DNA from: Bathynomus jamesi
Lineage: Eukaryota > Arthropoda > Malacostraca > Isopoda > Cirolanidae
Length of the DNA: 64,000 bases
Reading direction: 5' to 3'
NCBI GenBank assembly: GCA_023014485.1
Contig: JAJOZX010001076.1
Coordinates: forward strand, 907,001 to 971,000
The notes below the pieces were generated by a model. That model worked only from the letters and a program-made list of their open reading frames with translations. It had not been told where the DNA came from and searched no databases. The position numbers were made by a program, and so were the translations under genes. Every line of letters starts with the position of its first letter. The stretch's first letter is position 1. Below, piece by piece: positions 44,901 to 54,700 of the stretch.

Positions 44901-45455
44901 TAGAATCAAGGAAAAAACAGCCAAAATTTGACACAAAAGCAAATTACTAAATAGTCTTCAGCAAGAACCCTTTCTAGAGGGAGGTTGGTTGGGGAAAGGG
45001 TGGTAACTCCGCTAAGGCACGAAATAACGTTTCTTAACTGTCTCAATCCAGTATAAAGGAGGAGAGACATCCTAATTTATTACTGTTCCCTTTTTCAAGT
45101 AAATACAGAATCATACTTAATTGTCACTTTTAAGTTAACTTCAGCCCTCTTGTGGCAGCTGAAGATATTAAGCATATGAAAAGGCATTTTTACAAAACGA
45201 ATTCCTATCATTTAAGAATCTTAATCAAACTATTAGATAATTCTAAGATAAAATTTTATAATAGTTTGATAAACCTAAAATAGTAGCATTTTTTTCATTT
45301 TTACCCAAAATTGTGTTAACTTTAGCCCCCTGGTGGCAGCTGAACATATTAAACAAATGAACTCATATTTTGGCAGGTATATATCGTCCACTAAATGCAA
45401 CTTTTAATCACTATTAGAACTTCATACTAGAAAAAATATTTTTCGCTCCACCCTA
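41989..45455 (+). mobile_element. DDE-2: relative of DDE-1 with 8-bp TSD CTGTGCAA
   Basis: CTGTGCAA flanks it (41981-41988, 45456-45463). The paralogous mariner copy at about 47640-47660 has the same site with a single CTGTGCAA and no insert. The ends are TAGGTGGAGTGAAAAATA and, from the right, TAGGGTGGAGCGAAAAATAT. Inverted repeats extend for about 330 bp on each side and contain two GCTGCCACMAGRGRGCT-like blocks. The length is 3467 bp. Confidence 0.92.
42694..44947 (+). pseudogene. DDE-2 transposase-like gene
   Basis: The main open stretches are 42769-43365 and 43955-44827, with broken frames between them. Features: KVENIWKKASLPIVSHTRVL, KCTLFDICTCKCKEFRRCSC (Cys cluster), DIAHTRRLQAREHRKEMEKA, KMSDRAGAAIASAVLADLK, YFDGRKDKTMIQ (candidate first Asp), AVGCDSTVVNTGSIGG (second Asp), LICLLHLNELPLRHLFHHLD, GPRAFSGEIG, and QAVER near 44813 (candidate Glu; a TGA follows) with KLVTDAAGSVCG. 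The order matches DDE-1: WxKAxxP, basic coil, DRAAxxYA, DGK, D-T/S-T-xxNTG, H-xx-E, ER. I infer a DDE transposase of the same superfamily, dead here through at least three frame breaks. Confidence 0.72.
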
Positions 45456-46385
45456 CTGTGCAATATGCTAACAGCATCATTCAATCAAATCGGCCCATCA
45501 CATACAAGGAGCTATCACTGGAGTTAGGAATTAGTGAAGGAAGTGTGAATACAATAATGCCAATCCATGGAGTGGCATCACGCAGACTCCCCACACAAGA
45601 AAAAGTTAAAAATGGCTCCCACTGCAAGAAAGGTTATGGCCATCATCTTCTGGGACATGAAAGGGGTGATTCTGGTGGACATTATGAAGAAAGGACAAAC
45701 AATCAACTCAGAGGCATATATTGCTATCCTACAGAGACATAAAGCGAGTTTGACCAGAGAAAACTGGAAGACATCCTTCTTTTGCACAATAATGCAAGAC
45801 CATACAACAGTTTGCAAACAAGAGAGGCCATCACAAAAATGCGCTTGACTGTGTTACCCCACCCTCCATACAGCCTGGATCTGGCACCCTCAGACTTCCA
45901 TTTGTTTGGGCTAGTGAAGGATGCTACTCATGGAAGAAAGTTCAGTGACAATGAGGCTGTTGAGGAAGATAAGAGGTGGCTCCAGCAGAACCCAGTGGAC
46001 TTTTACCAGCAAGGAATAAAGGCCCTTGTTTCAAGGTGGAGGAAAGCTGTAGAAAAGGATGGAGACTGTGTAGAAAAATAAAAACTTGTGAAAAAGGTAC
46101 GTAACTACTTGTGTACAAAATTTATGGAACTTACAAGAAACTTGGAAAGAAAAAAAAGGTGGGGGCAAAATATATTGTGGCCCTCATAATTTATCATTTT
46201 ATTGAGTAATAAAACATTTTATCATCATTTTAGCTACAGTATACGAGTAACAAATTCTGGTGCTGTATATTGTGGAATGAGCTAAGGAAAAGCATTTACA
46301 GAAATTTGAAATGTAAAAATATGAAAATTGAAGGTTTTCACATTAGATTAGTAAAATTTATGAGGGGAGTTGGTATTTTAAAATA

Positions 46386-47111
46386 CAGCAATACCCTGAT
46401 TAACGCAGTTAATTTATCCGCAGAAAGTACTGTGTTATGTGAATCAGCATTGATTGGGGAATGTAATCAATGTGAAATAAAGTGTTTTGTTCTCAGATGT
46501 CAATGATAAATAAAAATCTGAAAAAACAGTCTTTTTGTGTGAAAATGAACTAGTTTTAATTGTGAAACAACTGCAAACAATTTAGTTACGAATATGTTTA
46601 ATTTTTAGCTAAAAGTGTGCTCATTATTATGTTCTTTTTTAATCTGTCAAACCATCTGCGAGACCACGACTAGCAACAGTAAAAATTTCTTCATACATTA
46701 GCACTTTCAAATGAATTGTCATTTCACAACGCAGAATTTTTTTTATTACAATCTTCAAACCAAACAGATAAAAGCTGTTCCCTATTTAACATTGTATACT
46801 ATATGTTCAATTTTAGTTAAAAATTAACCCCTTTAATTTTGGATAAAATCTTTATATGTTCTACATTTTTTAAAATCGTGCTTATTTTTAAAATTAACTT
46901 TGTTCCATTCAACGTTAAAAAATGCATTTATTTTTTAAAATTTTATTTAAAAAGTAAATAATAAAGTGCAGAGATTTTTTTTTTTAAATGTTTGCTACAA
47001 AAATGTGCAAGAGTGAATCTGAAGCATCGCTGTTCAGGAAATGGTGTCAAGGTTTTATCAGTGTTATGGCAAATCAGCATTGAACAAATCCGTGTTAGTG
47101 GGGTATGCCAG
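46386..47111. mobile_element. Possible pogo-type MITE with TA flanks
   Basis: TA dinucleotides flank CAGCAATACCCTGATTAACG and an end reading CTGGCATACCCCACTAACAC inward; the match is partial. The interior is AT-rich with GTGTTATG motifs and no ORF of note. The ending CAG/CTG plus TACCC resembles Tigger-type ends elsewhere in the window. Confidence 0.5.
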
Positions 47112-47206
47112 TAGTCAAAGAATCAGCATCGGTATCAGCATTTTTACATTGAATCAGCATTGGCTAAATTTTGGAATCAGTACATCACTAGCTTATGGAA
47201 AAACTA

Positions 47207-48584
47207 CTAGGGGCACTCAATATATTTTGTCCCACCCTTTTTTCTTAGGTAAATAATAGGCCATGGGGCTGAAATGTCTTTTGGGCTATAAGTTTGAACT
47301 TTCTGCGCTTCACAAACAGATTTTTCCAGTTTGGACCTCTCCTAATTGTATAAAACTGCTTTTAAATGGCCTTGTATAAAACTAATGGTTAATGCAGTTT
47401 CAAAAATGGCATCTGACAGTGATGTGCATCGTAAACAGAGAGCTGTTATCAAGTTCTTAACTGCAGAGAAGGAAACAGTTTGAAATATTCATGAACATCT
47501 ACAAAACATTTATGGAGATGCTGTTGTTGATCAAAGCAAAGTTGGACAATGGTCTAAACGTGAGATATCATTGTAGAGAGGGAGAGCCAACCTCAATGAT
47601 GAGCCATGCAGCAGTTGCCTGGCATCAGTTTTGACATCTCACACTGTGCAACATGCTAACAGCATCATTTGATCAAATCAGCATGTCACATACAAGGAGC
47701 TATCACTGGAGCTAGAAATTAGTGAAGGAAGTGTGAATACGATAATTTAGCAACTGGGACACTCAAAAGTGTGTTCACAGTTTGTTCCTTGCGAACTGAC
47801 TGAAGATCACAAAGCCCAAAGAAAAGAAATTGCTTCCGAGACATTGGTTCGATATGAGACAGAAGGGGATGACTTCCTTTCACAAATTGTGATTGAAGAT
47901 GAGACTTAGGTACACCACTTTGAACCTGAAATAAAATGCCAATCCATGGAGTGGCATCACGCAGACTCCCCACGCAAGAAAAAATTAAAAATGGCTCTCT
48001 GCAGGAAAGGTTATGCCTACCATCTTCTGGGACATGAAAAGGGTGATTCTGGTGAACATTATGAAGAAAGGACAAACAATCAACTCAGAGGCATATATTG
48101 CTACCCTATAGAGACTCCAGAGATGTATAAAGCGAGTTTGACTGGAGAGAAAACTGGAAGATGTCCTTCTTTTGCACGATAATGCAAGACCACACAACAG
48201 TTTTGCAAACAAGAGAGACCATCACAAAAATGTGCTTGACTGTGTTACCCCCACCCTCCATACAGCCCAGATCTGGCATCTTCAGACTTCCATTTGTTTG
48301 GCCAATGAAGGATGCTATTCATGGAAGAAAGTTTCAGAGTGATGATGAGGTTGTTGAGGAGGTTAAGAGGTGGCTCCAGAGGAACCCATTGGACTTTTAC
48401 CAACAAGGAATAAAGGCCCTTGTTTCAAGGTGGAGGAAAGCTGTAGAAAAGAATGGAGACTATGTGGAAAAATAAAAACTTGTAAAAAAGGTATGTAACT
48501 ACTTGTTTACCCAATTCTGGAACTTACAAGGAAACTTGGAAAGAAAAAAAAAAAGGTGGGGCAAAATATATTGAGTGACCCTTG
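47207..48584 (+). mobile_element. Mariner family 2, copy 2
   Basis: TA duplications (47205-47206, 48585-48586) flank CTAGGGGCACTCAATATATT and, from the right, CAAGGGTCACTCAATATATT. At 1378 bp it is full length. It preserves the pre-insertion state of the DDE-2 target. Confidence 0.9.
47406..48475 (+). pseudogene. Mariner family 2 transposase, copy 2
   Basis: MASDSDVHRKQRAVIKFLTA opens the gene. Blocks: VKFCSQFVPCELTEDHKAQR-like linker (about 47768-47820), IVIEDET followed by VHHFEPE (first Asp; the expected Trp codon is TAG), a decayed DNARPH block near 48181, YSPDLASSDFHLFG (third Asp) and YQQGIKALVSRWRKAVEKNG before TAA at 48473. Several frameshifts and stops make it inactive. Confidence 0.85.
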
Positions 48585-48586
48585 TA

Positions 48587-48973
48587 TATATGCTTACAAT
48601 ATGGTATTATATGTGATACCTTTATTTCTTAATTAAATACAAATTATTAATTCACTGAATTAAATTTCCACAAAATTGCCTCAGGATTGGCGACAGCCTA
48701 TTGGGAATGAAAATAATTGTCATATATAGGACCCAATATGTAGGCTTGAGCCTGCATAACGAGAAAAACAACTTATTTCATATAAAAATTTTCCATTGCT
48801 GACTCATGAAAATTACTTTGAGAGAAGAGTTGAAGAACTTTGTAAAATTAGTGAATTCCTAAGAGGCAGATTTATATTTTTTGGCACTCAGAGCTGCTTA
48901 TGTTAGGCAATGCTTTTAAGTAAGGAAGGTGTACTTAATCTTCCTATAAGTTCTGAGTGAATAACAAGTAATA
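48587..48973. other. Intergenic stretch, nothing recognised
   Basis: AT-rich DNA between two mariner elements. I see no exon with splice sites, no inverted ends and no ORF with homology. Confidence 0.4.
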
Positions 48974-49651
48974 TAAGGTTGTAACATATATTCTGCTTGA
49001 TTTTTTGGTTCATTCAGAACAAAAATTAAATGACTTTTAAGGACAAATTTGCTTGAATTTTTAGTTTATTCACAACAAAAATTAAATGACAATGACAAAT
49101 TAATCATCAATATAATTCCCTTCTTTTTCTATAACCTCCTCCCACCTGTAGAGTTTTTATGCCACATTCAAAGAAATCCCTTGGTTTCAAATTAAAAAAA
49201 ACCAATCACTTCGTTTTTGATAGCTTCCCTGGATTGTAACTTTTGTCCATCTAGGTGGTGTTGCAGACTTCTGAATAAATGGTAGTCTGAAGGTGTGATG
49301 TCCAGAGAATAAGGTGGATGAGGCATTTTTTCCCAACCAAATGTCTCCAATTGGGCAGTGGTGATTGAGCAGTGTGAGGGTGTGCATTATCCTAGTAGAA
49401 TAGAATACCTCTGCGATTAATTAAAGCAGGACATTTTTCTTGTAATGCCATCTTCAATCGTTGGAGTTGTTGGCAGTAAACTTCAGCTGTGATTGTTTGG
49501 TTATCTGGCAGAAGCTCAAAATGAATAATTCCTTGCATATCCCACCAAACGCATAGCAAAATTTTCTTTGGATGGGGTCCATTCCTTGGCTGAGTTTCAG
49601 GCTTTTTTTCACAGCTAAGCCACTGATGTTGATGCTTAATATTGTTATAGA
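48974..49651 (-). mobile_element. Mariner family 1, copy 4 (5' truncated, reversed)
   Basis: The element's right inverted repeat (TAAGGTTGTAACATATATTC) starts after TA at 48972-48973. Homology continues on the minus strand to 49651, where it stops within the catalytic domain just downstream of the first Asp block. Confidence 0.88.
49100..49651 (-). pseudogene. Mariner transposase fragment, copy 4
   Basis: The minus-strand frame contains YNNIKHQHQWLSCEKKPETQ, KKILLCVWWDMQGIIHFELL and ALINRRGILFY. A frameshift follows, then the YSPDIAPSDYHLF region with Gly replacing Pro-Asp (FSGHHTF in the shifted frame). The stop is at 49102-49100. It lacks the whole DNA-binding domain. Confidence 0.8.
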
Positions 49652-49922
49652 TGTGGGGGATTTGTAGTATCTCCATGTGTTTTTTGGATCAGCCTTTCCA
49701 TCTCAACCAGATACTTTCATTTTAGGGATATTTTTATGGTTAATGATAATTAGGTATGGTAGGGTAGGGTAAGTGTTATTATTGTTATTATTATTATTTT
49801 ATTAATTGTCTTTATTTAAATACCAGTATGTATTAGATTAGGCAAAAGATGTAGGGTTAGATAGGTAATTACTAAGTACTTTGTATTTTGGGATTTCAAC
49901 AGGTTTTAAAGGTTTTTGTGTA

Positions 49923-50364
49923 CAGTCAACCCTCGTTATAGTGGACTAATAGGGGGGAAAAGGTGTCCGTTATAGCCGATTGTCCGATATAACCGACGGT
50001 ACTGGTAACCTACGGTATACGTATACGATACGGTAATGGATATACTATATACAGTACTGTGCACTGTCTGCTGAACACGATACATGATAAATGATACAGA
50101 AAACAATGAAATACAGTATAATAAAAATATAAAAGTTAGCTTGTCCTTGGCCTTACAAATGTCGGAAACAGTTTGCTTTTTCACGCCATACTCCACGCAC
50201 ACCTTGGCCACCGAAGCACCCGCCTCTAACTTCTTGATTAATTCCAGCTTCTGGGTCACCGACAGGGTCACACGCTTCTTCTTTTCTTGGTTAACATCGC
50301 CAGTGGTGTGTCCGGTTTATCCGATATCCACTCTAACGGGGTCCGTTATAGCGAGGGTTGACTG
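49923..50364 (-). mobile_element. Tigger/pogo-type mini-element
   Basis: TA duplications (49921-49922, 50365-50366) flank CAGTCAACCCTCGTTATAGT and, inward from the right, CAGTCAACCCTCGCTATAAC. It is 442 bp. Only the start of a transposase gene is left. Confidence 0.9.
50130..50274 (-). pseudogene. CENP-B-type HTH of a Tigger-like transposase
   Basis: From an ATG-less KKRKRVTLSV-like lead, the minus strand encodes LSVTQKLELIKKLEAGASVA, then KVCVEYGVKKQTVSDICKAK. This is the N-terminal CENP-B/Psq-like helix-turn-helix that binds the element ends. The frame then runs into unrelated sequence at about 50130. The catalytic core is missing. Confidence 0.75.
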
Positions 50365-50366
50365 TA

Positions 50367-51789
50367 TTGACCAAATAGTTAATTTATTATAAAGAAAGAT
50401 CGATAGACAAACGAGTAGTGGTGGGAAGGAAAGATTTTTCAGAGGCCAAAGTAAAGCTCTATTATGGAAAGATCTAATATTTACTCTGAGCTTCGATACC
50501 CTATGACTATGTTGGGCTAAAAAAAATAATAATCTTGGGGACAGGATCCCTTCTCCCCATTATCTGCCAGAATGTCTACTTGGCCATGATCCCTCTCTCT
50601 CTCTGATTTAATAGGGGAATAAAAGCCTATTGTTCCCCCTATCCTGGAATGAAGATAATTAAAATGTAGTTTATGTCCATTAAGTATGAACTTAAGAAAT
50701 TAAAGAAAATGTAAACATAAAAGTGTATTATAGTAATCAGCAAAATTATTATTTCCTGAACCCAGCAATAGTAGTTACAAGAATTAAGAAATTATTTTAA
50801 TTATAATTGAGAGATATAAAACCAAACCCAAGAAGAAACTGAATTCGTCTATTTTCAACCAGCTATTATCCATCGAGAGAAAAATATTGATAAAACAACT
50901 AAAATGAATGTAAACTGAATATAAACCAACTGTACTGTAAGTTATGCACTATCCACCTTGAAATTAAGAGAACATCAGTTATGTTAATTTGATAAATACC
51001 TTAAGATTGTAGCTCCACTAATCTTAGGAGTTGAAGAGTGATTAAAAACATTTATTTATAAAGGAAAAAAAAAAGATAAATTAAAGAAATTAGAATTGAA
51101 AGAGGCAAATCTTAAATTTGAAAAAAAAAAGTTGGTAATTACTTTGGTTTTATAATATAAAGTACTTGTTTGTTAAAACATTTTTGCAAATGGGTTTAAG
51201 GTTTTTTATTATCTATAGTTTTCTAGTGATCTACAGATCTACGGAAGCTAAGGCTAACAAAGACCCTAAGATCCACTCTAAGGTTAGCCCGAGAGAAAGG
51301 AAAGAGTAGGGGGTTAAGAGAAGAGAATAGAGGTTAATTAAGTAGCAACACTTATCACTCATGGGTTAACATTCATTCCGAAAAAGAGAAAGAAAGGCTC
51401 ACCACCATCATCAGAAGTCAGAAAAATAGTCGGAGAGAATAGGAAAAGGGTGAAAGATGAAAAGAAGTAAAATAAGAACGCTTACAAACCATGCAAACAC
51501 AGTCTTAACTCACTATCATACCATGCAAACTACAGACATGCAAGTAAGGAGAGGATAAGGGAAAAAAAAAAAAAAAAGTAGGTAAAGTAAAAAAAAAAGT
51601 GGGTTAGTTTATGCTACGAGCTACATCTACAATCAGGTCAGTTTTTTTTTTTTTTTTTTTTTTTTCTGGCATATCACTGTCATGTCACAAGTTGGCATTA
51701 TTGTCAACAGACTCATCCTCAATCACCACCCCAAGAGCTCCTGTTGCTAATTGTTTTATTATATTAAACAACGTTAATAATTTTAATGA
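50367..51789. other. Stretch without recognisable genes
   Basis: AT-rich to purine-rich DNA with A and T runs (about 51563-51600, 51642-51666). I see no ORF with homology or inverted ends. It leads directly into the minisatellite. Confidence 0.45.
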
Positions 51790-54700
51790 ACGAGGGTGAA
51801 AAGTGTGAGAGTCAGAGGGGGGTGAAAAGTGAGAGAGTCAGAGGGGGGTGAAAAGTGAGAGAGTCAGAGGGGGGTGAAAAGTGAGAGAGTCAGAGGGGGG
51901 TGAAAAGTGAGAGAGTCAGAGGGGGGTGAAAAGTGAGAGAGTCAGAGGGGGTGGAAAAGTGAGAGAGTCAGAGGGGGGTGAAAAGTGAGAGAGTCAGAGG
52001 GGGGTGAAAAGTGAGAGAGTCAGAGGGGGTGAAAAGTGAGAGAGTCAGAGGGGGTGAAAAGTGAGAGTCAGAGGGGGGTGAAAAGTGAGAGAGTCAGAGG
52101 GGGGTGAAAAGTGAGAGTCAGAGGGGGTGAAAAGTGAGAGAGTCAGAGGGGGGTGAAAAGTGAGAGTCAGAGGGGGGTGAAAAGTGAGAGAGTCAGAGGG
52201 GGGTGAAAAGTGAGAGAGTCAGAGGGGGGTGAAAAGTGAGAGTCAGAGGGGGGTGAAAAGTGAGAGTCAGAGGGGGGTGAAAAGTGAGAGAGTCAGAGGG
52301 GGGTGAAAAGTGAGAGAGTCAGAGGGGGGTGAAAAGTGAGAGAGTCAGAGGGGGGTGAAAAGTGAGAGTCAGAGGGGGGTGAAAAGTGAGAGAGTCAGAG
52401 GGGGGTGAAAAGTGAGAGTCAGAGGGGGGTGAAAAGTGAGAGAGTCAGAGGGGGGTGAAAAGTGAGAGTCAGAGGGGGGTGAAAAGTGAGTGTCAGAGGG
52501 GGTGAAAAGTGAGAGAGTCAGAGGGGGGTGAAAGTGAGAGTCAGAGGGGGGTGAAAAGTGAGAGAGTCAGAGGGGGGTGAAAAGTGAGAGAGTCAGAGGG
52601 GGTGAAAAGTGAGAGTCAGAGGGGGGTGAAAAGTGAGAGAGTCAGAGGGGGGTGAAAAGTGAGAGAGTCAGAGGGGGGTGAAAAGTGAGAGAGTCAGAGG
52701 GGGGTGAAAAGTGAGAGAGTCAGAGGGGGTGAAAAGTGAGAGAGTCAGAGGGGGGTGAAAAGTGAGAGTCAGAGGGGGGTGAAAAGTGAGAGAGTCAGAG
52801 GGGGGTGAAAAGTGAGAGAGTCAGAGGGGGGTGAAAAGTGAGAGAGTCAGAGGGGGGTGAAAAGTGAGAGAGTCAGAGGGGGTGAAAAGTGAGTCAGAGG
52901 GGGGTGAAAAGTGAGAGAGTCAGAGGGGGGTGAAAAGTGAGAGTCAGGGGGGTGAAAAGTGAGAGTCAGAGGGGGGTGAAAAGTGAGAGAGTCAGAGGGG
53001 GGTGAAAAGTGAGTCAGAGGGGGGTGAAAAGTGAGAGAGTCAGAGGGGGGTGAAAAGTGAGAGTCAGAGGGGGGTGAAAAGTGAGTGTCAGAGGGGGGTG
53101 AAAAGTGAGAGTCAGAGGGGGGTGAAAAGTGAGAGTCAGAGGGGGGTGAAAAGTGAGAGAGTCAGAGGGGGTGAAAAGTGAGAGAGTCAGAGGGGGGTGA
53201 AAAGTGAGAGTCAGAGGGGGGTGAAAAGTGAGAGAGTCAGAGGGGGGTGAAAAGTGAGTCAGAGGGGGGTGAAAAGTGAGAGTCAGAGGGGGGTGAAAAG
53301 TGAGTCAGAGGGGGGTGAAAGTGTGTCAGAGGGGGAAGTGTGAAAGTCAGAGGGGGGAAGTGTGAAAGTCAGAGGGGGGGAAGTGTGAGTCAGAGGGGGG
53401 GAAGTGTGAGTCAGAAGGGGGGAAGTGTGAGTCAGAGGGGGGGAAAGTGTGAGTCAGAGGGGGGGAAGTGTGAGTCAGAGGGGGGAAAAGTGAGTCAGAG
53501 GGGGGAAAAGTGAGTCAGAGGGGGGAAAAGTGAGTCAGAGGGGGGGAAAGTGAGTCAGAGGGGGGAAAAGTGAGTCAGAGGGGGGAAAAGTGTCAGAGGG
53601 GGGAAAAGTGTCAGAGGGGGGGGAGTGTGAGTCAGAGGGGGGGGGTGAGTCAGAGGGGGGTGAGAGTCAGAGGGGGGGAAGTGTGTCAGAGGGGGTGTGA
53701 GAGTCAGAGGAGGGGAAGTGTGAGTCAGAGGGGGGGAAGTGTGAGTCAAGGGGGAAGTGAGTCAGAGGGGGGGGAGTGTGAGTCAGAGGGGGGGTGTGTG
53801 AGTCAGAGGGGGGGTGTGTGAGTCAGAGAAGGGGGAGAGAGTCAGAGGGGAGGAAAGTGTGAGTCAGAGGGGGGGCGAGTCAGAGGGGGGGAGTGAGTCA
53901 GGGGGGGGGAGTGAGTCAGAGGGGGGGTGAGTCAGAGGGGGGGAGTGAGTCAGAGGGGGCGAGTGAGAGAGTCAGAGGGGCGAGTGAGAGTCAGAGGGGG
54001 CGAGTGAGAGTCAGAGGGGGGGAGTGAGAGTCAGAGGGGGGGAGTGAGAGAGTCAGAGGGGGGGAGTGAGAGAGTCAGAGGGCGGGAGTGAGAGAGTCAG
54101 AGGGCGGGAGTGAGAGTCAGAGGGCGGGAGTGAGAGAGTCAGAGGGCGGGAGTGAGAGAGTCAGAGGGCGGGAGTGAGAGAGTCAGAGGGCGGGAGTGAG
54201 AGAGTCAGAGGGGGGGGAGTGAGAGAGTCAGAGGGGGGGGGAGTGAGAGAGTCAGAGGGGGGGAGTGAGTCAGAGGGGGGGTGAGTCAGAGGGGGGAGTG
54301 AGTCAGAGGGGGGGAGTGAGTCAGGGGGGGGAGTGAGTCAGAGGTGGGAGGAAGGAAGTGAGAGAATCAGATAAGGGAGGAAGGAAGTGAGAGAATCAGA
54401 GGGGGGAAGTGAGAGAATCAGAGGGGGAAGTGAGAGAATCAGAGGGGGGGAAGTGAGAGAATCAGAGGGGTGGGAGTGAGAGAGAATCAGAGGGGGGGGG
54501 AGTGAGAGAGTCAGATGGGGGGAGTGAGAGAGTCAGATGGGGGAGTGAGTGAGAGAGTCAGATGGGGGGGAGTGAGAGAGTCAGATGGGGGGGAGTGAGA
54601 GAGTCAGATGGGGGGAGTGAGAGAGTCAGATGGGGGGGAGTGAGAGAGTCAGATGGGGGGGAGTGAGAGTCAGATGGGGGGGAGTGAGAGTCAGATGGGG

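Larger units (their letters stand above)
41756..46081 (+). pseudogene. Mariner family 2 transposase, copy 1, interrupted
   Basis: The N-terminus is MASDSDVHCKQRTVIEFLTT with an HTH (VGNIHKHLQNIYGDAVVD), broken by DDE-2. After DDE-2 come ITYKELSLELGISEGSVNTI (second HTH) and then a deletion of about 175 bp relative to copy 2 that removes the first catalytic Asp. Later come DNARPYNSLQTREAI and YSLDLAPSDFHLF, with 34 residues between the Asps (DD34D), and YQQGIKALVSRWRKAVEKDG before the stop at 46079. Confidence 0.82.
41579..46186 (+). mobile_element. Mariner family 2, copy 1, carrying DDE-2
   Basis: TA duplications (41577-41578, 46187-46188) flank CAAGGGGCACTCAATATATT and, inward from the right, TGAGGGCCACAATATATTTT. 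The element's own sequence is about 1.1 kb. DDE-2 is inserted at 41989-45455. A second copy without DDE-2 lies at 47207-48584. Confidence 0.88.
41017..47190. mobile_element. Candidate hAT shell enclosing mariner family 2 copy 1
   Basis: The left end TAATGGTGTACCAATTAATC and right end read inward TAGTGATGTACTGATTCC are similar, and both are followed by CATCGGCA / GCATCGGTATCAGCA-type repeats like those of hAT-2. Flanking octamers (GCTACTAC and GCTTATGG) do not match, so this may be an old insertion or two unrelated ends. No transposase of its own is seen. Confidence 0.45.

Noticed and set aside
53555..53821. Open frames on both strands inside the minisatellite
   Set aside because: They only translate the repeat unit (Gln-Arg-Gly or Pro-Leu-Thr-His patterns) and drift with unit length.
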